Shown: positions 1 to 8,693 of the stretch, piece after piece
How positions within the stretch are numbered: the first letter of the stretch is position 1
Layout: each line of letters starts with the position of its first letter
Assembly (NCBI GenBank): GCA_019637635.1
Contig: JAHBVI010000007.1
Coordinates: 1-64,000 of the forward strand
Reading direction: 5' to 3'
Origin: Anaerolineae bacterium
Lineage (GTDB): Bacteria > Chloroflexota > Anaerolineae > Promineifilales > Promineifilaceae
Length of the DNA stretch: 64,000 bases
Notes under the pieces: model-generated
Databases searched by the model: none
Told to the model about the DNA's origin: nothing
The model's input: only the letters and a program-made list of their open reading frames with translations
Program-made: the position numbers and the translations under genes

Positions 1-1158
1 CATATTTTGGGGGCGCGGGCGTTTGGTACGCAGTTGTTGTGTGAGCAGGTGGTCGGCCGTGCCCTGCGCCGCCAATCGTATGACCTGAACGAAGACGGGC
101 TGTTCAACGTGGAATATGCCGATGTCTTGGGCATCCCCTTTGATTTCACCGCCAAACCGGTCGTCGTCAAGCCGCAAAAGCCGCGTGAGACTATCGCCGT
201 TCATGCCGTGCGGCCGGAACGCGACCATCTGGAAATCACCTTCCCCCGCGTGGAGGGGTATCGCGTGGAACTGCCCAACGAGCAGCTCACCGCCCACTTC
301 ACGGCCGATTCCGTGCTGAACCTGACGCCGGACATGGTTGGCCCCTCGGTGACGCACAATCGCGGCATCATCGGCGAGGGGGTGGATTTGACGGTGGAGC
401 ATTTACAAACGATGCGCCAATCCACCATCGTCTACCATCTGGCCAAACATTTGCTCTACAACAAATACCGTGACCCCGGCGCAGAGCCAAAGCTGCATCT
501 GTTTGGGCAGTTGAAGCGCATTGTCCGGCAATGGTTGGAAGGGGGTTATCTGCGCTGCACCGGCGGCACGTATCCGGCCCAGGTGTTGGTTCAGGAGATT
601 GCCGATATGGCCTGCGAACGGATGAAGGCGGCTATCACGGCGGCGCTGGTGGGCGAACGGCCGATCAAGGCGATCCTGGATGCGTATAACCCCACCGGCT
701 CTACCCTGCATGTCAACTTTACCACTTCCAAAGCGACGCGCTGGCAGACCGACCCGCGCCGCTGCCACGTCAATTGGGTGGTGTGTGATAGCGATTGGGA
801 AGCGGAATTTTGCCGGGTGGTGGAACGGCATCCCCGTGTCCGCGCCTACGTGAAAAACCAGGGATTGGGGCTGGAAATCCCCTATTTGCACAAGGGCATC
901 CCCCGCCGCTATGTGCCCGATTTTATTGTGCAGCTTGACGACGGCCGTGCCGATCCCCTCAACCTCATCGTGGAAATCAAAGGGCTGCGCGGCGAGGACG
1001 TGAAAGACAAACACAACACCATCAGCACGTATTGGCTGCCGGGCGTGAACAATTTGCAAAGCTACGGCCGTTGGGCATTTGCCGAGTTTACGGCCGTGTT
1101 TGAAATCGAGTCCGAATTTAATCATTTGTTGCAGCGGCAACGGATGGAAAGCGGATAA
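1..1158 (+). CDS. Type III restriction enzyme Res subunit, C-terminal part (5' end outside window)
   Basis: This is the C-terminal ~385 residues of the ATP-dependent translocase/endonuclease subunit of a type III restriction system. The frame is open from the first base, so the start lies upstream. Seen: near the N-terminus is the SF2 helicase motif VI (QVVGRALRR). Near the C-terminus is a PD-(D/E)XK nuclease core, with PDF encoded at 916-924 and an E-x-K pair encoded at 973-981, followed by Gly. Known: type III Res proteins carry a helicase core followed by this nuclease, and work with a Mod methyltransferase. Context: mod lies 600 bp downstream, after a GxxExxY gene. The last codons and the stop lie inside a hairpin repeat. 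Confidence 0.93.
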   Translation, partial: HILGARAFGTQLLCEQVVGRALRRQSYDLNEDGLFNVEYADVLGIPFDFTAKPVVVKPQKPRETIAVHAVRPERDHLEITFPRVEGYRVELPNEQLTAHFTADSVLNLTPDMVGPSVTHNRGIIGEGVDLTVEHLQTMRQSTIVYHLAKHLLYNKYRDPGAEPKLHLFGQLKRIVRQWLEGGYLRCTGGTYPAQVLVQEIADMACERMKAAITAALVGERPIKAILDAYNPTGSTLHVNFTTSKATRWQTDPRRCHVNWVVCDSDWEAEFCRVVERHPRVRAYVKNQGLGLEIPYLHKGIPRRYVPDFIVQLDDGRADPLNLIVEIKGLRGEDVKDKHNTISTYWLPGVNNLQSYGRWAFAEFTAVFEIESEFNHLLQRQRMESG

Positions 1159-1192
1159 GCGGATAGACCATCCGCTTATCCGCTTTCATCCG
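1141..1192. repeat. Hairpin repeat copy 1, spanning the res stop codon
   Basis: Two perfect 15-base arms (1150-1164 and 1170-1184) flank a 5-base loop, AGACC. An outer extension reaches 1141-1192 with one bulged base. The arms are built from the word GCGGATAA/GCGGAT. A second copy with the same core and loop lies at 1671-1730. No T-tract follows, so a simple intrinsic terminator is not supported. The res stop codon (1156-1158) is inside the left arm. Confidence 0.85.
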
Positions 1193-1217
1193 TTGCCCGC
1201 AAAAAAGGGGAAACCAC

Positions 1218-1664
1218 ATGGCAAAATCAAGAGGCGTCATCCAGGGCCAACCCTGGCTGCCATTGACTTACAAACTCATCGGCCTGGGAATGGAAGTTCA
1301 CAATGAATTGGGGCCAGGGCATCGAGAGGCCACCTATCACGATGCGATGGCGGCCAAACTAAAAACGGCCGACATGCCTTTTGAAGATGAGCCATATCTA
1401 CCCATTATGCTGGAGGATGGGCAGGTAGTTGGCGGCAACAGCCCGGACTTTGTCGTAGATGAGACGGCCGTCGTGGAGTTAAAAGCACGGCCGCACGGCA
1501 TGACCGGCGACGACCAGGCGCAGGTGATTGGCTACTTCGCCGCTCTGCCCAACTGCCCCGTCGCCCTCTTTTTCAATTTCGGCCGTCCCCGCCTGGAATA
1601 CCACCGCCTCTTACCACCCAAAACCATACCCGCCTACCAACGACAAAAATGGGGCAAGAAATAA
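1218..1664 (+). CDS. GxxExxY family protein (PD-(D/E)XK-like)
   Basis: A 148-residue protein of the GxxExxY family. Seen: an N-terminal block with VHNELGPG followed by GHREATY, which is the family signature G-x-x-E-x-x-Y. Then come a PDFVVD strand and VELKA (an E-x-K pair), which resemble a PD-(D/E)XK nuclease core. Known: these small proteins are common in environmental bacteria and are predicted nuclease-fold proteins of unproven activity. Context: it sits between res and mod, on the same strand, with a near-identical hairpin on each side, so it may be an insertion into a res-mod locus. The role is unknown; family membership is firm. Confidence 0.85.
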   Translation: MAKSRGVIQGQPWLPLTYKLIGLGMEVHNELGPGHREATYHDAMAAKLKTADMPFEDEPYLPIMLEDGQVVGGNSPDFVVDETAVVELKARPHGMTGDDQAQVIGYFAALPNCPVALFFNFGRPRLEYHRLLPPKTIPAYQRQKWGKK

Positions 1665-1670
1665 GAGGCC

Positions 1671-1730
1671 GCAGCGGATGAAAAACGGATAAGCGGATAG
1701 ACCATCCGCTTATCCGCTCCTATCCGCTGC
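1671..1730. repeat. Hairpin repeat copy 2
   Basis: The inner arms 1686-1698 and 1704-1716 are perfect complements around the same AGACC loop as copy 1. The outer arms 1671-1679 and 1722-1730 also pair. It lies between the GxxExxY stop and mod, so the two copies bracket the GxxExxY gene. Confidence 0.83.
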
Positions 1731-1752
1731 CGCCTCCTATAACGAGGAACAA

Positions 1753-4635
1753 ATGGCACAACGCAAAAAGACAAAAAACATCGAAACCCTCAAACACGAC
1801 GACGCCAAACGGCGCAACATCCCCACGGCCGAATACCAATCCGTCATGGCCGATGAGGAGAAAAGCCCGATTCAGTTGGTCTATGAACGGCGCAACCGCG
1901 ACCTCGACCCCCAGCTTGTCTGGCGGGGCAAGGATGAGCAGGATTGGAGCGACCTGGTGGTGCCCGCGCCGCCGCTCTACATCCAGGAGAAGGTACACCC
2001 CAAAGTGCTGGTGGATGACCTGCTGCGCGAGAGCGCCGAACGGGCCAAAGCCGACCAGCCCCTACAGCTCAACCTCTTTGCCGACTTTAACGGGCTGCCG
2101 GAAGGGGCGGACAGCACCGACTTTTACCGGCACGAGGGCAACTGGAGCAACCGGCTGATTTTGGGCGACAGCTTGCAGGTGATGGCCAGCCTGGCCGAGC
2201 GCGAAGGGCTGCGCGGCAAAGTGCAGTGCATTTACATTGACCCGCCCTACGGCATCAAGTTCAACTCCAACTTTCAGTGGAGCACCACCAGCCGCGACGT
2301 GAAAGACGGCAGCCGCGACCACATCACCCGCGAGCCGGAGCAGGTGAAGGCGTTCCGCGACACCTGGCGCGACGGCATCCACAGCTACCTGACCTACCTG
2401 CGCGACCGCCTGACAGTTGCCCGCGACCTGCTGGCCGACAGCGGTTCCATTTTTGTGCAAATTGGGGATGAAAATGTCCATCGAGTGCGGGCAGTAATGG
2501 ATGAGATTTTTGGGGAGGAAAATTTCATTTCACAAATAGCATTTGCAAAAACAAGTGGGTACTCGACCAATTTTCTTACGGGCATTTGTGATTACATACT
2601 TTGGTATGGGAAAAGTAAAGATGTTACGAAGTTTCGTCAGCCTTATGGCGAAAAGATTCGGGGCGAAAGTGGGGCAAGTAAATATAGCCGTATTAGATTC
2701 GATGACAGTACATCAAGACAACTTACCAGGGAAGAGAAAGATGGGGAAGTGTCTTTACCAGACGGCTCAAGATTGTGGGTTGATGACAACCTAACAAGTC
2801 AAGGCAATCCTTTATTTGCATTTACACATTGTGATAAAACATTTTCGGGCACTTATAAAACTACAACGCAAGGAATGATGCGTCTTGCAAGAGCAGATCG
2901 CATTTATGTTGCTAAAGGATCACACCGCTTTATCCGTTTTTTTGATGATTTTCCTGTTACAGTGAGTAATGCAGCATGGATGGACATTGGCGGTGTTCAA
3001 AGCAGATCAGATCCAAAAGTGTATGTTGTGCAAACTGCTACTGAAGCAGTCAAACGCTGTATCTTGATGACTACCGACCCCGGCGATCTTGTCCTCGATC
3101 CCACCTGTGGCAGCGGCACCACCGCCACTGTCGCCGAGCAGTGGGGTCGCCGCTGGATCACCATTGACACCTCCCGCGTGGCCCTGGCGCTGGCCCGCGC
3201 CCGCCTCATGGGCGCCCGCTACCCCTACTACCTGCTGGCTGATTCTAAAGCCGGGCAGCTCAAAGAGGCGGAAGTGAGCCGTGCGGCCCCGTCCACCGCG
3301 CCCACCTACGGCAGCATCCGCCACGGCTTCGTCTATGAGCGTGTGCCGCACATCACCCTCAAATCCATCGCCAACAACGCCGAAATTGATGTGATTTGGG
3401 AGAGCTACCAGGAGAAGCTGGAACCGCTGCGGGCGCAGTTGAACGAGGCGATCAGTAGGGGCGGGACGGCCGGGGGTCACCTGGGCGATTCCCCAACACC
3501 TCATCCCCGGCCGTCTCGCCCACACGTGCTGGAAGAGTGGCAGATTCCGCGAGAAGCGCCGGCGGATTGGCCGGAAGAAGCCAAACGGCTGCATGGCGAG
3601 TGGTGGGAACTGCGCATCGCCCGCCAGCAAGAGATTGACGCCTCCATTGCCGCCAAAGCCGACCAGGAATACCTCTACGACAAGCCGTATGAAGACAAAA
3701 GCACCGTGCGCGTGGCTGGGCCGTTTACGGTGGAAAGCCTCTCGCCGCATCGGGTGCTGGTGGTGAATGAGGATGATGAACTGGTCAACCAGGGCACCTA
3801 TGGCAGCGGCAGCAACTTCATTGCCGAGGGCGGCAGCGGCTACAACCAGCAGGCCGACGCGGCCGATTTTGCCGCCGTCATCCTGGAAAACCTGAAAACG
3901 GCCGGGGTGCAGCAGGCACACAAGGAAGACCGCATCTCCTTCACGGCCCTCACCGGCTGGCCCGGCAAATACATCTGTGCCGAAGGTCGCTACGTCGAAG
4001 GGGAACACGCCAAAGAACGGCGCGCCGGTATCTTCATTGGTCCCGAATTTGGCACCGTCGCCCGTCCCGACCTGGTCGCCGCCGCCCGCGAAGCCGGGGA
4101 CGCCGGTTTTGACGTGCTCATCGCCTGCGCCTTCAACTACGACGCCCATTCGGCCGAGTTTGAAAAGCTGGGGCGCATCCCGGTGCTCAAGGCGCGCATG
4201 AACGCCGACCTGCACATGGCCGGCGACCTGGCCAACACCGGCGCGGGCAACCTCTTCGTCATCTTCGGCGAACCGGATATTGCCATCCTGCCCGCCGCCG
4301 ATGGCCAGATTCAGGTGCAAATTCATGGGGTGGATGTCTTCCATCCACAATCCGGCGAGGTGCGCTCCTCCGGCCCGGAGGGGATCGCCTGCTGGTTCAT
4401 TGACACCAATTACAACGAGGAGAGCTTCTTCGTCCGCCACGCCTACTTCCTGGGGGCCAACGACCCGTACCAGTCACTCAAAACCACGCTAAAGGCAGAA
4501 ATTGACGAGGAGGCGTGGGCCAGTTTGCATAGTGATGTGTCACGGCCGTTTGCCAAACCCCAAACCGGCCGCATTGCCGTGAAGGTGATCAACCACCTGG
4601 GGGATGAGGTGATGAAGGTTTTCACCGTCCCGTAG
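1753..4635 (+). CDS. Type III restriction-modification methyltransferase, Mod subunit
   Basis: A 960-residue DNA adenine-N6 methyltransferase that sets target specificity for the type III system. Seen: the catalytic motif IV DPPY at residues 163-166 precedes the SAM-binding motif I DPTCGSG at 449-455, the order of beta-class enzymes. The segment between them, roughly residues 240-435, is the expected target-recognition region. That segment is strikingly AT-rich at DNA level (about 2480-3060) compared with the GC-rich flanks. The C-terminal ~400 residues form a conserved extension seen in long Mod proteins. The start ATG follows a GAGGAAC-type ribosome site. It pairs with the upstream Res subunit. 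The gene is intact. Confidence 0.93.
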   Translation: MAQRKKTKNIETLKHDDAKRRNIPTAEYQSVMADEEKSPIQLVYERRNRDLDPQLVWRGKDEQDWSDLVVPAPPLYIQEKVHPKVLVDDLLRESAERAKADQPLQLNLFADFNGLPEGADSTDFYRHEGNWSNRLILGDSLQVMASLAEREGLRGKVQCIYIDPPYGIKFNSNFQWSTTSRDVKDGSRDHITREPEQVKAFRDTWRDGIHSYLTYLRDRLTVARDLLADSGSIFVQIGDENVHRVRAVMDEIFGEENFISQIAFAKTSGYSTNFLTGICDYILWYGKSKDVTKFRQPYGEKIRGESGASKYSRIRFDDSTSRQLTREEKDGEVSLPDGSRLWVDDNLTSQGNPLFAFTHCDKTFSGTYKTTTQGMMRLARADRIYVAKGSHRFIRFFDDFPVTVSNAAWMDIGGVQSRSDPKVYVVQTATEAVKRCILMTTDPGDLVLDPTCGSGTTATVAEQWGRRWITIDTSRVALALARARLMGARYPYYLLADSKAGQLKEAEVSRAAPSTAPTYGSIRHGFVYERVPHITLKSIANNAEIDVIWESYQEKLEPLRAQLNEAISRGGTAGGHLGDSPTPHPRPSRPHVLEEWQIPREAPADWPEEAKRLHGEWWELRIARQQEIDASIAAKADQEYLYDKPYEDKSTVRVAGPFTVESLSPHRVLVVNEDDELVNQGTYGSGSNFIAEGGSGYNQQADAADFAAVILENLKTAGVQQAHKEDRISFTALTGWPGKYICAEGRYVEGEHAKERRAGIFIGPEFGTVARPDLVAAAREAGDAGFDVLIACAFNYDAHSAEFEKLGRIPVLKARMNADLHMAGDLANTGAGNLFVIFGEPDIAILPAADGQIQVQIHGVDVFHPQSGEVRSSGPEGIACWFIDTNYNEESFFVRHAYFLGANDPYQSLKTTLKAEIDEEAWASLHSDVSRPFAKPQTGRIAVKVINHLGDEVMKVFTVP

Positions 4636-4700
4636 GGGCGGGACGGCGCGGGCGAATGGTATGAAAAACGCGCGGCCTCCATTCCGCGCCGTCTCGCCCC
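4635..4700 (+). terminator. GC-rich stem-loop after mod
   Basis: Seventeen-base arms at 4635-4651 and 4684-4700 pair with one mismatch around a ~32-base loop, starting on the last base of the mod stop codon. There is no T-run, so this could be a Rho-type or mRNA-stabilising structure rather than a classical terminator. Confidence 0.5.
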
Positions 4701-4713
4701 CAATGTGGCATGG

Positions 4714-4796
4714 TTGGCAGGCGGGGCGGGACGGCGCGGGAATGAATGTATGGGTGAGTTGGCAGGCGGGGCGAGACGGGCGGGAATGAATGTATT
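4714..4796. repeat. Tandem GC-rich direct repeat in the mod/M16 spacer
   Basis: Two ~38-base units (4714-4751 and 4759-4796) share the order TTGGCAGGCGGGGCG, a GACGG segment and GGGAATGAATGTAT, with small differences between copies. A matching reverse-complement, C-rich stretch follows at about 4812-4834. The 293-base spacer 4636-4928 has no credible gene. Its 3' end carries AATTC(C/A)TA words just before the next start. Confidence 0.75.
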
Positions 4797-4878
4797 GGTG
4801 AACCGACAAGGCCCCACCCGCCCGTCCCGCCCGTACAGGTGCAATCCGCCTTTGTTACCCCCATCCCCCACCACACGC

Positions 4879-4884
4879 TATAAT
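4879..4884 (+). promoter_or_regulatory. Possible -10 box for the M16 peptidase gene
   Basis: TATAAT lies 44 bases upstream of the start codon at 4929. No good -35 is seen at the usual spacing. Assigned on sequence alone. Confidence 0.4.
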
Positions 4885-4928
4885 CTCCCCCATTCCTAAT
4901 TCCTAATTCATAATTCATAATTTCCTCT

Positions 4929-6209
4929 ATGACCACAAAAACGACTCTTCCTAATGGCCTTACCATCCTCCTCAAAGAAATGCACCATGCGCCCGTGATC
5001 TGTTTCATGGTCTGGTATCGCGTGGGCAGCCGCCACGAACGGCCGGGGCTGACCGGCGTTTCGCATTGGGTGGAACACATGATGTTTAAGGGTACGCCTA
5101 CCTTTCCCGATGGCACGCTGGATCGGCTGGTCTCCCGCGAGGGCGGGCAGTGGAACGCTTTCACCTGGATGGACTTCACCGCCTACTACGAGACGATGCC
5201 CGCCAACCGCATTGACCTGGCACTGCGCCTGGAAGCGGATCGCATGGTGAACACCATCATGGATGCCGACGAGGTGGAATCGGAGCGGGCGGTGATTATT
5301 GCCGAGCGGCAGATGTATGAGAATGACCCGGATTTTCTGTTGAATGAGGAACTCACGGCCGTCGCCTTCCGCGTCCACCCCTACCACCATGAAGTGATCG
5401 GCGACCTGGCCGATTTGCAGACGATGACACAGGACGATTTGCTGGCCCACTACCGCCATTACTACGCGCCGCCCCAGGCCACGCTGGTGGTGGTGGGGGA
5501 TTTTGACACGGCCGTGATGCTCACCCGGCTGCAAGAACTATATGGGGCCATCCCGGTGGGCGCAAACGGCATACCCGCCGCCCGCCCAGAGCCGCCGCAA
5601 AATGGCGAACGGCGCGTGGTGGTGCATGGCCCTGGCGACACCGCCTATCTGACGGTGGCCTACCGCGCTCCGGCGGCCAACCACCCCGACTTTTTCCCGC
5701 TGGCGCTGCTGAATGCGGCGTTGGCCGGGGGCAGCAGCCTGGGCATGTTTGGTGGCAGTGGCAGCAATAAAAGCTCGCGGCTGTACAAAGCGTTGGTGAA
5801 TACGGAACTGGCCGCGTCTATTTCCGGCGGCCTGACGCCGACCATTGACCCGTTTTTGTATACGATTCAGGCGGTGGTGCGGCACGGCCGTACACTGGAC
5901 GAAGTGGAAGCGGCCCTGGACGCGGAACTGGCCCGGCTGCAAAATGAGCCTATCACCCAGGTGGAACTGGATAAGGCGCTCAAACGGGCTAAAGCGGATT
6001 TTGTCCTGGCCGGGGAGAGCATCACCGGGCAGGCGCAGTTATTGGGCATGGCTGAAGCCGTTGTGGGCGACTATCGCTGGTATGAGACGGTGTTAGACCA
6101 ACTCCACGCCGTTACCCTGGCGGACATTGAACGGGTGCGCGCCGCCTATTTGCAGAAGCGTTACCGCATTGTCGGCCGTTATGAACCAGACAACAACCAT
6201 ACAGCCTAA
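4929..6209 (+). CDS. M16 family zinc peptidase (catalytic type)
   Basis: A 426-residue pitrilysin/insulinase-family peptidase. Seen: the inverted zinc motif H-x-x-E-H at residues 46-50 (HWVEH), followed by the expected downstream Glu-rich helix (ESERAVIIAERQ). The C-terminal half carries the inactive M16 repeat. Length is typical of bacterial ~45 kDa M16 subunits, which work as homo- or heterodimers. No signal peptide is evident, so it is probably cytoplasmic. A second M16 protein without the zinc motif is encoded 3.2 kb downstream on the same strand and is a plausible partner. No Shine-Dalgarno precedes the ATG; the leader is an AATTCATA word repeat. Confidence 0.92.
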   Translation: MTTKTTLPNGLTILLKEMHHAPVICFMVWYRVGSRHERPGLTGVSHWVEHMMFKGTPTFPDGTLDRLVSREGGQWNAFTWMDFTAYYETMPANRIDLALRLEADRMVNTIMDADEVESERAVIIAERQMYENDPDFLLNEELTAVAFRVHPYHHEVIGDLADLQTMTQDDLLAHYRHYYAPPQATLVVVGDFDTAVMLTRLQELYGAIPVGANGIPAARPEPPQNGERRVVVHGPGDTAYLTVAYRAPAANHPDFFPLALLNAALAGGSSLGMFGGSGSNKSSRLYKALVNTELAASISGGLTPTIDPFLYTIQAVVRHGRTLDEVEAALDAELARLQNEPITQVELDKALKRAKADFVLAGESITGQAQLLGMAEAVVGDYRWYETVLDQLHAVTLADIERVRAAYLQKRYRIVGRYEPDNNHTA

Positions 6210-6225
6210 GAGTAAAGATTTTCTG

Positions 6226-6234
6226 TGTTACAAT
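6226..6234 (+). promoter_or_regulatory. Extended -10 promoter upstream of the Uma2 gene
   Basis: TG-T-TACAAT matches the extended -10 pattern TGnTAnnAT and lies 48 bases before the start codon at 6282. No clear -35 is present, as is usual for extended -10 promoters. Confidence 0.45.
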
Positions 6235-6281
6235 GTGCCTGTTGTGCAGGCATGAGATGATGTTGGCGAAAGGAAAGAATC

Positions 6282-6875
6282 ATGAGTACACAGACGGCCG
6301 TAGCCACCCCCACCAAACTTCCACCCCAAGTATCACCCAAACTCATAACCGGCGAAGAGTTATATGCCATGGGCGACATTGGCCCGTCGGAATTAGTCAA
6401 AGGGGAGATTAAATACCTCATGCCCACCGGACATCCACATGGATATATTGAAAATATCATTGGAGCATTGTTGTACATTTACTCAAAAACGCATCCGATT
6501 GGCCGCGCTTTGAGTGGGGAGGTGGGCATTTACACCCGGCGCAATCCAGACACCGTGCGGGCGGCCGATGTGGCTTTTATTTCCCATAAACGGCTGGCAC
6601 AAGCCCAGACCGAAGGCTACCTGAATGTAGCGCCAGAACTGGTGGTAGAAATCATGTCGCCTACCAACACCTGGAGCGAGGTGCAGAAGAAATTAGCGGA
6701 GTATTTTGCTGTTGGAGTGTTGATGGTATGGGTGGTAGACCCGCAGCTAGAACAGATTCATGTCTACCGCTCACCAGAGCAGATGAAGCTGCTGCGTAAA
6801 GAAGATAGGCTTGTGGGCGATGATGTACTGCCCGGTTTCCAGGTGGAGTTAACTGAGATTTTTACGGCCGAGTAA
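6282..6875 (+). CDS. Uma2 family (DUF820) predicted endonuclease
   Basis: A 197-residue protein of the Uma2 family. Seen: the conserved core with an Asp in RAADVAFI, then ELVVEIMSP (the family's E-V-x-SP signature), and a Lys-rich helix KKLAEYFAVGV that follows. These are the predicted metal-binding residues of a PD-(D/E)XK nuclease fold. Known: the family is greatly expanded in cyanobacteria and Chloroflexota, and its biological role is unproven. GAAAGG 8 bases before the ATG supports the start. It stands alone between a peptidase and a chloride channel and has its own likely promoter. Confidence 0.87.
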   Translation: MSTQTAVATPTKLPPQVSPKLITGEELYAMGDIGPSELVKGEIKYLMPTGHPHGYIENIIGALLYIYSKTHPIGRALSGEVGIYTRRNPDTVRAADVAFISHKRLAQAQTEGYLNVAPELVVEIMSPTNTWSEVQKKLAEYFAVGVLMVWVVDPQLEQIHVYRSPEQMKLLRKEDRLVGDDVLPGFQVELTEIFTAE

Positions 6876-6890
6876 GCCATTTCCATCACA

Positions 6891-8693
6891 TTGAAACGAT
6901 TGCCAGCCACCATCCTCCGCGCCGTTCGCCGGTTGCCGGGCACATTTGATGACGAAGAACGCCGCCTGGTGGTGCAGTCGGTCATCATTGGCGTAGTCGT
7001 TTGGGCCATTGTTTATCCCCTGAAATTGAGCGTCCACTGGCTTTTTGACCTGACAATGCACAATCTGGAGCAACTGGGGCACGGGCCGCAGCAGTTGTTG
7101 GTGTTGGCGCCGCTGCTGGTGGGGGCGCTGATTGTGGCCTTCATTGCCCGCACCCATGCCATGATGGTGCATTATCGGGACGATGACGGCATCATGCACG
7201 AGCTGAATGACGTGGAAGGGGACGGTCTGGAGCGAGCCATTGCCTTGTATTACACTTCAGAACCGGCGTTTGAACGAGTCTTGCAAGGGCAGGAAGGGCT
7301 GGATGTGCGCTGGCAGTTGCCCACCTTCTCGCTGGCCTTGCGCAAGTTTGCGGTCACACTGGTGACATTGGGCAGTGGCGGCAGCGGTGGCCTGGAAGCC
7401 AGCGTCACCCTCATTGGCGAGAGCAGTTCGGCTGGTCTGTTCAAGCCGCGCCAGCCTATTGCCAGGGCCAATGAAAAAATCGGGTTGGTCGGCCGTTTCT
7501 GGCGCTGGTGGCAGGCGGATGACCCGGACGACTTGCAAACGGCGCAGTTGAGCGGCATTGCAGCGGCCGTAGCCGTGTTACTCGGTGCGCCCTTAACGGC
7601 CGCGTTTTTTGCCATTGAAATTATGTATCGCCAACGGCCGTTGATTGAAAAGCTGGCCTATACGCTGATTTCGGCGCTGGTGGCCTATTCGCTGACCGAT
7701 CTGGTAACAGTGGGTCATCCGATGATCTTTTCGGTAGAGCAGCATTTTGTGCCGCCCACATCGCCACGTTATTATGCGGTGGTGGTGCTGATGGCAACGG
7801 GCGTGTCCCTGGTCAGCATTTTTTTCAAACGGTTCCGCACTTACACCGACCATCTTTTCCATCACCGTTTTACCGATTCGCGGCAGCGGTTGTTGGTAGG
7901 GGCGACCGTTACCGGTCTGATTGCCTTTACGGTAGCTATCCTCACCTTTGAATTCGATTTGTGGGAAAATGGGTTTGAACTGGTATTAGGGCCAGGAGAT
8001 AACGTGATCAATGCAGCCCTGGCCGGAGAATTCACCCTGGCAGTGGCGCTGTTGGCGCTGGTTGCTAAAATGCCCGCGACCCTGGCGACCATTGGTTCGG
8101 GTGGTTCGGCCGGACTGCTGGTGCCCTCACTCTTTTTTGGCACGATGGTGGCTTCTGCCTTTGCCGTTCTCTTTGATTATGAACCCATGCTGTTGATTGT
8201 GCCGGGTATGACGGCCGCTCTGGTCTCTATTGTGAATGTACCGATGGCGGCCATCTTGTTCACCGTTGAATTGTTCGGCTCGACGTATGTGGTGCCGGCA
8301 CTGCTGACGCTGGTGATCACCTCCATTCTGGCCCACGACCGTACGATTTATCGCCCGCAGAGAGAAAAAGCAGCCAAACGCCAGATCATGCCCGGTGTGG
8401 GGTCGCGCCGCATTTTGCCGCCGCCTTCCTGGTGGGGCAAGACGCTGGTGGAACTGGATTTACGCCGCCGTTATAATGTGAATGTGGTCGGGCTGATGGA
8501 GTTTCAGGACGAGCAGGGCAATCCTCGTGTGCGGCTGGATACTTCTTCAACAGTTCCGCTATCTGATGGCGACGTGCTGGTGGTTATTGGGCGGGAAGAA
8601 AAGCTAGAAGCTCTGGAAACGGCCGTGCGCGCCGAACGCGCCGCTGGCTGGCAACATGCTGTTAACGATGCGCTAACAACTGAGGAAACATGA
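6891..8693 (+). CDS. ClC-family chloride channel/antiporter with C-terminal TrkA-C-like domain
   Basis: A 600-residue polytopic membrane protein. Seen: about ten hydrophobic segments. The ClC anion-pathway signatures are GSGGSGGLEAS (~residue 160) and GSGGSAGLLVPSLFFG (~residue 403), which flank the pore helices. A soluble C-terminal ~90 residues (VNVVGLM through DVLVVIGREE) resembles a RCK/TrkA-C ligand-binding domain. Note: the first signature reads GLEAS where many bacterial antiporters have G-x-E-G-P, so a gating Glu is present at the right place. It starts with TTG, with no strong ribosome site. Its stop overlaps the next start (ATGA), so the two genes are translationally coupled. Confidence 0.9.
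   Translation: MKRLPATILRAVRRLPGTFDDEERRLVVQSVIIGVVVWAIVYPLKLSVHWLFDLTMHNLEQLGHGPQQLLVLAPLLVGALIVAFIARTHAMMVHYRDDDGIMHELNDVEGDGLERAIALYYTSEPAFERVLQGQEGLDVRWQLPTFSLALRKFAVTLVTLGSGGSGGLEASVTLIGESSSAGLFKPRQPIARANEKIGLVGRFWRWWQADDPDDLQTAQLSGIAAAVAVLLGAPLTAAFFAIEIMYRQRPLIEKLAYTLISALVAYSLTDLVTVGHPMIFSVEQHFVPPTSPRYYAVVVLMATGVSLVSIFFKRFRTYTDHLFHHRFTDSRQRLLVGATVTGLIAFTVAILTFEFDLWENGFELVLGPGDNVINAALAGEFTLAVALLALVAKMPATLATIGSGGSAGLLVPSLFFGTMVASAFAVLFDYEPMLLIVPGMTAALVSIVNVPMAAILFTVELFGSTYVVPALLTLVITSILAHDRTIYRPQREKAAKRQIMPGVGSRRILPPPSWWGKTLVELDLRRRYNVNVVGLMEFQDEQGNPRVRLDTSSTVPLSDGDVLVVIGREEKLEALETAVRAERAAGWQHAVNDALTTEET

Noticed and set aside
7..1158. TTG at position 7 as the true start of the first gene
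   Set aside because: The helicase motif VI begins a few residues later, so most of the protein is upstream of the window.
3007..4440. A 477-codon minus-strand open frame
   Set aside because: It is the antisense of the Mod C-terminal part; composition is biased by the GC-rich codons of the real gene and no ribosome site or domain is seen.
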